Assembly (NCBI GenBank): GCA_029781465.1
Contig: JAKOWQ010000355.1
Coordinates: 1-8,041 of the forward strand
Direction: 5' to 3'
From: Pseudomonadota bacterium
GTDB lineage: Bacteria > Pseudomonadota > Alphaproteobacteria > Sphingomonadales > Sphingomonadaceae
Length of the DNA: 8,041 nucleotides
Shown: in pieces, positions 1-6,020 of the stretch
Layout of the letters: every line of letters begins with the position of its first letter
How positions within the stretch are numbered: the first letter of the stretch is position 1
Program-made: the position numbers and the translations under genes
Notes under the pieces: generated by a model
The model's input: the letters and a program-made list of their open reading frames with translations, nothing else
What the model was told of the DNA's origin: nothing
Databases searched by the model: none

Positions 1-248
1 GGCAGGCCAAGCGGATGGCGGAACAGCGCGGTCACCGCGAACCAGTCTGCCATGCCGCCGACCATCCCGGCCTCGGCGAAGGCCAGGACATAGCCCATCG
101 CGGGATGAAGTCCGGCGAAGTGCCGGGCGATGAGGTAGAGCACGGCCATGGCGACCAGCAGCCCGGTCGCCGCGCGGCGCATCCGCCGCGCCCGATCGAT
201 CGGTACCGGGGGAGCTGCCAGACGCAGGACTTGTCCGCGCGCGCTCAC
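1..248 (-). CDS. DUF445 (YjiN-like) membrane protein, N-terminal part
   Basis: This gene runs off the left edge, and only its first 82 codons are present. The GTG start at 248-246 overlaps the TGA stop of the RND permease gene (GTGA, 245-248), which suggests translational coupling; the next in-frame ATG is codon 23. After a basic stretch (RRMRRA, residues 21-26) comes a membrane segment at about 28-46. The recognisable signature is GGMADWFAVTALFRHPLGL at residues 64-82, the conserved N-terminal motif of DUF445 family membrane proteins such as E. coli YjiN. The biochemical role of the family is not established. Its position as third gene in an efflux operon suggests co-expression with the pump, but a direct role in efflux is only inference. 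The family call is firm from the motif; the start is fairly firm because of the overlap. Confidence 0.82.
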   Translation of the reverse strand, partial: MSARGQVLRLAAPPVPIDRARRMRRAATGLLVAMAVLYLIARHFAGLHPAMGYVLAFAEAGMVGGMADWFAVTALFRHPLGL

Positions 249-3200
249 TCCGCCGGCACGGCCTCGGCGTCTGGACCGCTGCCCGGAACACGATGACCAT
301 GGCCCGGCTCAAAGGTCAGGAACTTGCGTCGCAGCCAGGGCCCGATCCGCTTTTCGAACCCGTCGGCCAGGCTGAAGCCGGCCGGAACGATCAGCAAGGT
401 GAGAAGGGTTGAAAGAATCAGCCCGCCGATCACCACCGTGCCCATCGGTGCGCGCCACGCCCCGTCGCCCGAAAGGGAGACGGCGGTGGGGATCATCCCC
501 GCGGTCATTGCCACGGTCGTCATCACGATCGGCTGGGCGCGCTTGTGCCCCGCCTCGACGATCGCATCGAACTGGCTGGCGCCATGGGCCATTTCCTCGA
601 TTGCGAAATCGATCAGCAGGATCGAGTTCTTGGCAACAATCCCGAACAGCATCAGGATGCCGATGAACACCGGCATCGAGATCGGCTGGCCGACTACAAG
701 CAGCGCCAGCAGCCCGCCAAGCGGGGCGAGGAACAGCGAGCTCATGTTGACCAGCGGTGAGACAAAGCGATGGTAGAGCAGCACCAGCACGGAAAACACC
801 AGCAGCACCCCGGCGAGCAGCGCCTTGAGGAAGCTGCTGATCATTTCCTCCTGCCACTTGTCCGAACCGAACGGTTCCTTGGAGACCCCGCGCGGAAGCT
901 TCTGCATGACCGGCAGTTTCTGGATCGCCGCCATCGCCGTCCCCTGCACCACGCCCTTGGGCAGATCGGCACCGATGAACACGCGGCGGTTCTGGTTGTA
1001 GCGCTGGATGCTGACCGGACCCGAGCCGAAGCCGATTTCCGCCACGGCCGATAGCGGCACCGAGCCACCAGTGGTGGTCGCGACCGGGAGATTCTTCAAC
1101 GTGGTCAGATCGCGCCTGGCCTCCTCCGAAAGACGGACCCGGATCGGAACCTGGCGATCATTGAGCGAAAACTTGGCGGCATTCTGGTCGATATCGCCAA
1201 TGGTGGCGATACGGATCGTCTGGCTGAGCGCGGCGGTGGTCACCCCCATGGTCGCGGCCAGATCGAGCCGCGGCTTGATGATCACCTCGGGGCGGCGCAT
1301 GTCGGCGGCGACGCGCGGCGCAACCACTTCCTTGAGGCCCTTCATCTGTTCGACCAGGGTTGCGGCCGTCTGATCGAGCAGGACCGAATCCGATCCGGAG
1401 AGCATGATCGAAATCGGCCGCCCAGTCCCGCCACCCCCGCCGTTCAGGCTCTGAAAGGCAACCCGCGCATCGGGAATCTTCTGCAATTCCGGGGTCAGCT
1501 CGCGTTCAAAATCGAGACTGCTCTTTTCGCGATCGGCCTTGAGAGTGATGAACAGCCGGGCGTTGCCTTCGCGAATGCGTTCAAGCGCGGCGTCGACCTC
1601 GGGGCGTTCGGAAACCAGCGCCGCGATCCGGTCGGCAACGGCTTCCGTCTGGGCGAGCGTGGTTCCCGGAACCATCTCCACGCCGATCATGCTGAAATCC
1701 GAATTGACGTCGGGGAAGAACTGGCTCGGGATCGTTCCGAACAGGATCACGGTCAGCGCGAGCGAACCAGCACCCACTCCAACCATCCAGATCCGGTGGT
1801 CTTGCCCCCGGGCCGCAAGACGATCGAGAACGGTGCCGTAATAGGCATTGAACCTTTGACCGAACAGGCGACCGATCCGACGGGTCAGCCAGGCCATGCC
1901 GCGCATGATCCACCAGGCCAGGAAGAAGGCCAGGGCAATCCCGGCGAGCCAGTAGGCCCAGCCCACGATCGTCCAGGCCGCCGCGGCCAGAAAGCCAGAG
2001 CTCACGAAGGAATCGATCGCCGGAATTTCCGCAATCATCTGTTTGAGCTTCGCGGCGCCGACCAGCACGCCACCCAGCGGCGCAAGCCAGGCCGCGCCAA
2101 CCAGCAGCACCAGGATCAAGGCAAGCAGCCGCAAGATCGCGTTCCCACTGACGGGTGCAATCTGCGCGCGCAGCGCCTTGGCCTTGCTGGTATCGAGAGT
2201 CCAGTGCAGCACCTTGAGATAGCGATCCATCCAGGGGCCGCTGGCATGTTCGGCGTGGCCGTGCGCCTTGAGGAAATAGGCGGCGATCATCGGCGTGATC
2301 ATTCGCGCCACCGCCAGGCTGAGCAGCACGGAGATGACAACGGTGATCCCGAAGTTCTTGAAGAACTGCCCCGAAACACCTGGCATCAGGCCTACTGGCA
2401 GGAACACCGCGACGATTGAAAAAGTGGTGGCTACAACCGCCAGCCCGATCTCGTCAGCGGCATCGATCGAGGCCTGGTAAGCGCTCTTACCCATGCGCAT
2501 GTGCCGGACGATATTCTCGATCTCGACGATAGCATCGTCGACCAGGACGCCCGCGACCAAGCCCAGCGCCAGCAGTGACAGGCTGTTGAGTGTGAAACCG
2601 AACCAGGCATCCATGATCCAGAAGGTCGGGATCGCTGAAAGCGGGATCGCGATCGCCGAGATCACCGTCGCGCGCCAGTCACGCAGGAAGAAGAACACCA
2701 CGATCACGGCAAGGATCGCGCCCTCGACCATCGAGGAAATCGAGCTCTCGTACTGCTGCTTGGTATAGTCGACCGAGGTGAACAGGCGGGTGAAGCGGAT
2801 CCCGGCATGCTCTTTCTCGATCTTGTGAATCTCTTCGAGCGCACCGTCGTAGACCGAGACGTCCGAGGCGCCGCGCGCGCGCGAAATGCCGAAGGTTACC
2901 ACCGGCTTGCCGTTGACCTTGCCGATCGTGGTGACCTCACCGTAACTGTCGGTCACCTTGGCAAAATCGGACAGCTTGACCGTGCGTCCGCCGCCCAGCG
3001 GAACGTCGGTCTGCGAAAGCTCATAGGCAGTCTTGGCATTACCCAGCACACGCACCGATTGGCGCGATCCCGCGATCTCGGCCTTGCCGCCTGCGGCATT
3101 GACGTTGAGCTGGCGCAGCACGCTGTTGACCTGGCTGGCGGTTACGCCAAGCGATTGCATCTTCGCCGGATCGAGCGTCACGCGGATTTCGCGGTTGACC

Positions 3201-3745
3201 CCGCCGCCGCGCTCGACCGATGCCATGCCGGTGATCGAGAGCAGACGCTTGGCAACCGTGTCGTCGATGAACCACGAAAGCTGCTCAAGCGTCATGTCAT
3301 CGGCTGACACCGCGAAATAGGCGATCGGATCCGACGATGTTTCGGCCTTGAAGACCTGCGGCTCGAGGATGCCGTCCGGCAGTTCGCCGCGGGCCTGATC
3401 GACCGCGTTCTTGACCTCGTTGACTGCCTCGTTGATGTCTTCGCCGATCTGGAATTGCACCAGAGTCTGGTTGGAGCTTTCCGAAGCGGTCGAGCTGATC
3501 GATTCGACCCCGCTGATGGTCCGGACGGCCGCCTCGACCTTCTGCGTTATCTGGGTTTCGATCTCGGTCGGCGCGGCGCCCGGCTGCGAGATCACCACGA
3601 TCACCATCGGGAACTCGATGTCCGGATCGTTCTGCACCTTCATCGAGCTGAACGAGAGGATTCCCGCCAGCATCAGTCCGATAAAGATGATGATCGGCAC
3701 GACCGGGTTACGGATCGACCAGGCCGAGATGTTGCGGAAGTTCAT
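245..3745 (-). CDS. RND efflux transporter permease subunit (AcrB/HAE-type) with extra TM6-TM7 insert
   Basis: This is an inner-membrane proton/drug antiporter of the resistance-nodulation-division superfamily, 1166 residues. TM1 is at about 13-32, the first periplasmic porter domain at about 33-335, TM2-TM6 at about 338-492, TM7 at about 651-670, the second porter domain at about 671-968, and TM8-TM12 at about 970-1130. The proton-relay residues are present: DD at 403-404 in GVLVDDAIVEIEN (TM4, matching AcrB D407/D408) and K1039 in GIVAKNSILLIDF (TM10, matching AcrB K940). Typical members have about 1030-1060 residues; the excess is an insert at about 519-648 with further hydrophobic segments (see findings). 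The gene lies 23 bp after the adaptor gene, with AGGAA 8 nt before the ATG. The C-terminal tail (1141-1166) is polar. The substrate cannot be told from sequence; drugs, solvents or metals are all possible, with the HAE (hydrophobe) type more likely. Confidence 0.95.
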   Translation of the reverse strand: MNFRNISAWSIRNPVVPIIIFIGLMLAGILSFSSMKVQNDPDIEFPMVIVVISQPGAAPTEIETQITQKVEAAVRTISGVESISSTASESSNQTLVQFQIGEDINEAVNEVKNAVDQARGELPDGILEPQVFKAETSSDPIAYFAVSADDMTLEQLSWFIDDTVAKRLLSITGMASVERGGGVNREIRVTLDPAKMQSLGVTASQVNSVLRQLNVNAAGGKAEIAGSRQSVRVLGNAKTAYELSQTDVPLGGGRTVKLSDFAKVTDSYGEVTTIGKVNGKPVVTFGISRARGASDVSVYDGALEEIHKIEKEHAGIRFTRLFTSVDYTKQQYESSISSMVEGAILAVIVVFFFLRDWRATVISAIAIPLSAIPTFWIMDAWFGFTLNSLSLLALGLVAGVLVDDAIVEIENIVRHMRMGKSAYQASIDAADEIGLAVVATTFSIVAVFLPVGLMPGVSGQFFKNFGITVVISVLLSLAVARMITPMIAAYFLKAHGHAEHASGPWMDRYLKVLHWTLDTSKAKALRAQIAPVSGNAILRLLALILVLLVGAAWLAPLGGVLVGAAKLKQMIAEIPAIDSFVSSGFLAAAAWTIVGWAYWLAGIALAFFLAWWIMRGMAWLTRRIGRLFGQRFNAYYGTVLDRLAARGQDHRIWMVGVGAGSLALTVILFGTIPSQFFPDVNSDFSMIGVEMVPGTTLAQTEAVADRIAALVSERPEVDAALERIREGNARLFITLKADREKSSLDFERELTPELQKIPDARVAFQSLNGGGGGTGRPISIMLSGSDSVLLDQTAATLVEQMKGLKEVVAPRVAADMRRPEVIIKPRLDLAATMGVTTAALSQTIRIATIGDIDQNAAKFSLNDRQVPIRVRLSEEARRDLTTLKNLPVATTTGGSVPLSAVAEIGFGSGPVSIQRYNQNRRVFIGADLPKGVVQGTAMAAIQKLPVMQKLPRGVSKEPFGSDKWQEEMISSFLKALLAGVLLVFSVLVLLYHRFVSPLVNMSSLFLAPLGGLLALLVVGQPISMPVFIGILMLFGIVAKNSILLIDFAIEEMAHGASQFDAIVEAGHKRAQPIVMTTVAMTAGMIPTAVSLSGDGAWRAPMGTVVIGGLILSTLLTLLIVPAGFSLADGFEKRIGPWLRRKFLTFEPGHGHRVPGSGPDAEAVPAE

Positions 3746-3753
3746 CGCTCAGG

Positions 3754-3758
3754 TTCCT
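3754..3758 (-). promoter_or_regulatory. Ribosome binding site of the RND permease gene
   Basis: The minus strand reads AGGAA, followed by 8 nt and then the ATG at 3745-3743. It lies in the 23-nt gap after the adaptor stop codon (TAG, 3771-3769) and supports the chosen permease start. Confidence 0.7.
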
Positions 3759-3768
3759 GCCGGGCCGT

Positions 3769-4980
3769 CTATTGGCGCGCTGCCGAAGGCTTCACGGTCT
3801 CGCCTGGCGAAAGGAATCCGCCCGCCCGCAACACCACCCGCTCGGTCCCGGCCAGCCCCTGGACGATGGCGATCCCCTTGCCCGTCACCACGCCAAGCTT
3901 GATATCGCGCCGCTCAACCTTGTTGTCCTTGCCGATCACGTAGACGTAGCTGCCCTTGTTGTCGGACTGGATCGCGGATTCGGGCAGCATCGGGGCAACC
4001 ACGGTTCCGGCCTTGATAACGGCGCTGGCAAATCCGCCGGGACGGATCTCGGGCGAATAGGTGAGCGCGATACGCGCGATCCCCTGGCGCGAAACCGGAT
4101 CGATGACCGGGGCAACCTGCCAGATCTGTCCGGTGAAAGAGCGATCCGAGCCAACCGGGGTAACTTCGGCGCTGACCCCGCTCGAAACCTGGGCAAGATC
4201 GGATTCGCCCAGCATGGCGCGCAGTTCCATCTCGCCGCCCTTGGCGAGCCGGAACAGCACGCCCGATCCGGCGGAGACCACCTGGCCCGGTTCAATCTTG
4301 CGCTCAAGCACAAGACCGGCGGCGGGAGCTACTACATTGAGACGCCGGGTCTGCGCCTTGAGCACGCCGAGCTGAGCCCCGGCAACGCGAACCTGGGCAA
4401 CCGCGGCATCGCGGGTCGCAGTCAGGCGATCGATGTCGGCCTTGGATACGAAGCCGCGGTCCACCAGCTTGAGCGCGCGGTCAAGGTTGGATTGTGCCAG
4501 CTGGGCATTGGCGCGCGCAACCTCGATCTGAGCGGCCTGACTGGCCTGCTGTTCGGTCTGCACCGAACGGTCAATCACTGCCAGCACCTGGCCCGCGCCG
4601 ACCCACTGGCCAGGTTCGACCAGCACTGAAACGACCTGCCCGCCTTCGCCAGCGATACCCACCGGCATCTCGCGGCGGGCCGCCAGTGAACCGTTAACGC
4701 TGATTTCTCCGGCGATTGTGGTCCTGCCCGGCACGATTACCGAGACCAGCGGAGCCTGATCCTTGGTAGCGGCCGCATCCTTTGTCAGCGTGTCACGATG
4801 GCTCCAGAACCAGATCGCCACCAGCACGAGGAGAACTGCAACCGCGCCAATCGCCATGCGGCGGCGCGAAAGCGAATCGTCGGCTTCCCCGTCAAGCAGC
4901 GGGTTGGACCCCTCGGGGTCCTCCATCGCCGTGGCCTGGTCTATTCTTGCATCGAAATTCATCGCCGGAACCGCCTTCAT
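3769..4980 (-). CDS. Efflux RND transporter periplasmic adaptor subunit (MFP/HlyD-type)
   Basis: This is the membrane-fusion protein that links the RND permease to an outer-membrane channel, 403 residues from the first ATG. It has a cytoplasmic N-terminus, then one uncleaved membrane anchor at about 42-60 after SRRR. There is no lipobox, so it is anchored by a helix rather than a lipid. Next come the lipoyl half-motifs at about 106-136 and 214-246 (EPGQWVGAGQVLAVID and EPGQVVSAGSGVLF), which flank an alpha-hairpin at about 137-212 rich in Ala and Gln. The beta-barrel is at about 247-326 and the membrane-proximal domain at about 327-400. The start is uncertain: the ATG at 4980 has no well-spaced Shine-Dalgarno sequence, while the ATG at 4962 (residue 7, MNFDARID) follows AAGG by 11 nt and may be the real one. 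It is first gene of the operon, directly before the permease. No outer-membrane partner is in the window. Confidence 0.94.
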   Translation of the reverse strand: MKAVPAMNFDARIDQATAMEDPEGSNPLLDGEADDSLSRRRMAIGAVAVLLVLVAIWFWSHRDTLTKDAAATKDQAPLVSVIVPGRTTIAGEISVNGSLAARREMPVGIAGEGGQVVSVLVEPGQWVGAGQVLAVIDRSVQTEQQASQAAQIEVARANAQLAQSNLDRALKLVDRGFVSKADIDRLTATRDAAVAQVRVAGAQLGVLKAQTRRLNVVAPAAGLVLERKIEPGQVVSAGSGVLFRLAKGGEMELRAMLGESDLAQVSSGVSAEVTPVGSDRSFTGQIWQVAPVIDPVSRQGIARIALTYSPEIRPGGFASAVIKAGTVVAPMLPESAIQSDNKGSYVYVIGKDNKVERRDIKLGVVTGKGIAIVQGLAGTERVVLRAGGFLSPGETVKPSAARQ

Positions 4981-5036
4981 CCTGGGCTTGCCGCCCTCTG
5001 GCCGACGTTGCGGCCCTGTGCTTACGCCCGAGCTGT

Positions 5037-5064
5037 ATTATCGCACTAAATCACCATCTGCAAG
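5037..5064 (-). promoter_or_regulatory. Candidate promoter of the efflux operon
   Basis: On the minus strand a TTGCAG hexamer (5064-5059) lies 16 nt from GATAAT (5042-5037), which matches the -10 consensus TATAAT at five of six positions. The -35 match is weaker. Transcription would begin near 5030, leaving a leader of about 50-70 nt before the adaptor start. This is the most AT-rich stretch of the gap and correctly placed for the operon. No clear operator palindrome accompanies it and no regulator gene is adjacent. Confidence 0.35.
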
Positions 5065-5224
5065 GGTGGGAAAATCCGCCTTGAGACAGCACCTTGTCGA
5101 TGCCTGCGACATAAGGCCGGTCGCCATGCATGGCAATTGCGCGCTCGGTGAATGGCACTGACGGTCCTGCGAACAGCTTGGCACTGTGGCCTGGCGGCAA
5201 CCTTTCCTTGCGCCGCGCAAACGA
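5065..5224. other. Gap without a recognised gene
   Basis: This is the central part of the 300-bp gap between the adaptor gene and sciP. I recognise no RNA gene, repeat or mobile element. The minus strand holds a short open frame (5158-5051, 36 codons from a GTG) with partly coding-like codon use and no recognisable family; it is listed as a finding rather than called a gene. Confidence 0.5.
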
Positions 5225-5262
5225 AAGGGGCCGGCGCGAAACCTGGTTCGCGCCGGCCCCTT
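5225..5262 (-). terminator. Intrinsic terminator after sciP
   Basis: A perfect 16-bp inverted repeat has arms AAGGGGCCGGCGCGAA (5225-5240) and TTCGCGCCGGCCCCTT (5247-5262) and a 6-nt loop. It begins 18 nt beyond the sciP stop. On the minus strand the stem is followed by a modest T-rich run (CTTTCGTTTG), while on the plus strand there is none, so it most likely ends the sciP transcript and insulates it from the efflux operon. Confidence 0.8.
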
Positions 5263-5280
5263 GGTCCCGCCAGGCAGGTG

Positions 5281-5583
5281 TCAGTACTTGAGCTGGCGCT
5301 CGTAAAGATCGCGGTAGTGCTGGAGCCGGGTCACCCGCAGCCCCTGCATGCCCGAGCGATCGACCGCACGCTGCCAGGAAGCAAATTCCTCGAGCGTCAG
5401 GCCATAGCGTTCGCAGACCTCGTCGATCGTCAGCAAGCCGCCGTTGACCGCAGCCACGACTTCCGCCTTGCGCCGCACGACCCAGCGAGTGGTATCGGGC
5501 GACGGCAGCGAATCGACCGTGAGCGGCTCCCCAAGCGGGCCGATGACCATTGCGGGCCGGATCTTCTGGTTTTCGATCATCAT
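5281..5583 (-). CDS. sciP: SciP/DUF1153 family CtrA inhibitor
   Basis: This is a small helix-turn-helix regulator of 100 residues; Caulobacter SciP is of similar length. The family signature is visible: VIGPLGEPLT at residues 13-22, TTRWVVRRKAEVVAAV at 31-46, then the helix-turn-helix region through LTIDEVCERYGLTLEEFASW (51-70) and QRAVDRSGMQGLRVTR (71-86). In Caulobacter, SciP binds CtrA at its target promoters and stops it from activating transcription, giving timed repression of CtrA-dependent genes. The same role here is inferred from homology; in sphingomonads the CtrA pathway is tied mainly to motility and related traits. The ATG at 5583 overlaps the stop of the upstream small gene by 4 bp (ATGA); the next codon is also ATG (5580), so the start is uncertain by one residue. 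A strong terminator follows the gene. Confidence 0.9.
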   Translation of the reverse strand: MMIENQKIRPAMVIGPLGEPLTVDSLPSPDTTRWVVRRKAEVVAAVNGGLLTIDEVCERYGLTLEEFASWQRAVDRSGMQGLRVTRLQHYRDLYERQLKY

Positions 5584-5909
5584 TGTCCTCGGCCGCCGGC
5601 ATTGACCTGTCCGGCGATGCCATCCTTGATGCCAGCAGCTGCTTTGCGATCTGTTGAATCAGTTCGGTTAACGTCGCGTGAGGCTTTCGCTTCGTCGTGC
5701 AGCGCCTTCCAATCGGCGAAACCGCCCGCGAGAATCCGCACTTGCGAATCGCTTTCGCACAATTGCCTGCGAGCGGCATGCCCCGCCGCGAGGCGAGCAT
5801 GCAGTCCTGCCCAGTCGAAAACCGGCGCGTCCGCTTGGGAAAGCGGGCTGCCGATCCGGTCGCGCAGGCTGGCAATCAGGTCGATTCCAAGTTCCATGAC
5901 CCGCTGCAT
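5580..5909 (-). CDS. Uncharacterised small protein upstream of sciP
   Basis: This protein has 109 residues from the ATG at 5909, or 105 from the ATG at 5897 (MELGIDLIASLRDRIG); neither has a strong Shine-Dalgarno sequence. I do not recognise a characterised family. The first half looks folded and helical (DLIASLRDRIG at about 10-20; FDWAGLHARLAAGHAARRQL at about 31-50). The second half is polar, and the last 30 residues are rich in Ala, Gly, Asp and Lys with no predicted membrane segment, signal peptide or metal motif. The coupling to sciP (stop and start share ATGA at 5580-5583) argues that it is a real gene. Its position also suggests a link to cell-cycle or motility control, but this is inference from context. 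Similar small proteins with a Trp-containing helix and a polar Gly-rich end seem familiar from sphingomonads, which I cannot verify here. Confidence 0.7.
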   Translation of the reverse strand: MQRVMELGIDLIASLRDRIGSPLSQADAPVFDWAGLHARLAAGHAARRQLCESDSQVRILAGGFADWKALHDEAKASRDVNRTDSTDRKAAAGIKDGIAGQVNAGGRGQ

Positions 5910-5930
5910 AGCCCGAACAAGGTCAAGATC

Positions 5931-5951
5931 AGGTAAAGCCGGGCTTTACCT
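5931..5951. promoter_or_regulatory. Perfect inverted repeat, probable operator
   Basis: The arms AGGTAAAGCC (5931-5940) and GGCTTTACCT (5942-5951) are exact reverse complements around a single central G. The site lies 21 bp upstream of the small-protein start and about 70 bp upstream of mnmA, inside the 111-bp divergent region. Its symmetry, short centre and position fit a binding site for a dimeric regulator. A transcript hairpin is less likely because the loop would be too tight without opening base pairs. The regulator is unknown. Confidence 0.55.
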
Positions 5952-5955
5952 TGTG

Positions 5956-5961
5956 TTGACA
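5956..5961 (+). promoter_or_regulatory. Candidate -35 element for mnmA
   Basis: A perfect TTGACA hexamer lies 60 bp before the mnmA ATG. At the expected 16-18 nt spacing the sequence is GC-rich and I see no convincing -10 element, so the promoter is only suggested. The hexamer sits inside a small palindrome (TGTGT-TG-ACACA, 5952-5963). Confidence 0.35.
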
Positions 5962-6020
5962 CAGCTTACCGGATTGCTGCGCCTTTCGCGGCGGCCGGGC
6001 AGGGTGTATGGGCCGCGACG

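Noticed and set aside
1796..2191. RND insert as a sequencing error, frameshift or inserted mobile element
   Set aside because: The permease frame is continuous through it, both flanking halves keep their motifs, and I see no terminal repeats or target-site duplication.
1796..2419. Open frame of 207 codons on the plus strand over the RND insert
   Set aside because: It is antisense to the permease, and its His/Gln/Asp/Gly-rich composition is typical of a shadow frame. The insert itself reads in frame with the permease, with membrane-like composition.
3772..4629. Open frame of 285 codons on the plus strand
   Set aside because: It is antisense to the adaptor gene, has low-complexity His/Arg/Gly-rich content, and shows no family motif.
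5225..5262. GC-rich inverted repeat as a mobile or REP-type repeat
   Set aside because: It occurs once in the window, sits 18 nt after the sciP stop, and has a T-rich run on the matching strand, so a terminator explains it better.
5051..5875. Open frame of 274 codons on the minus strand spanning the sciP unit
   Set aside because: It is out of frame with both sciP and its upstream partner and runs through the terminator hairpin. Only its last third looks faintly protein-like and is reported separately.
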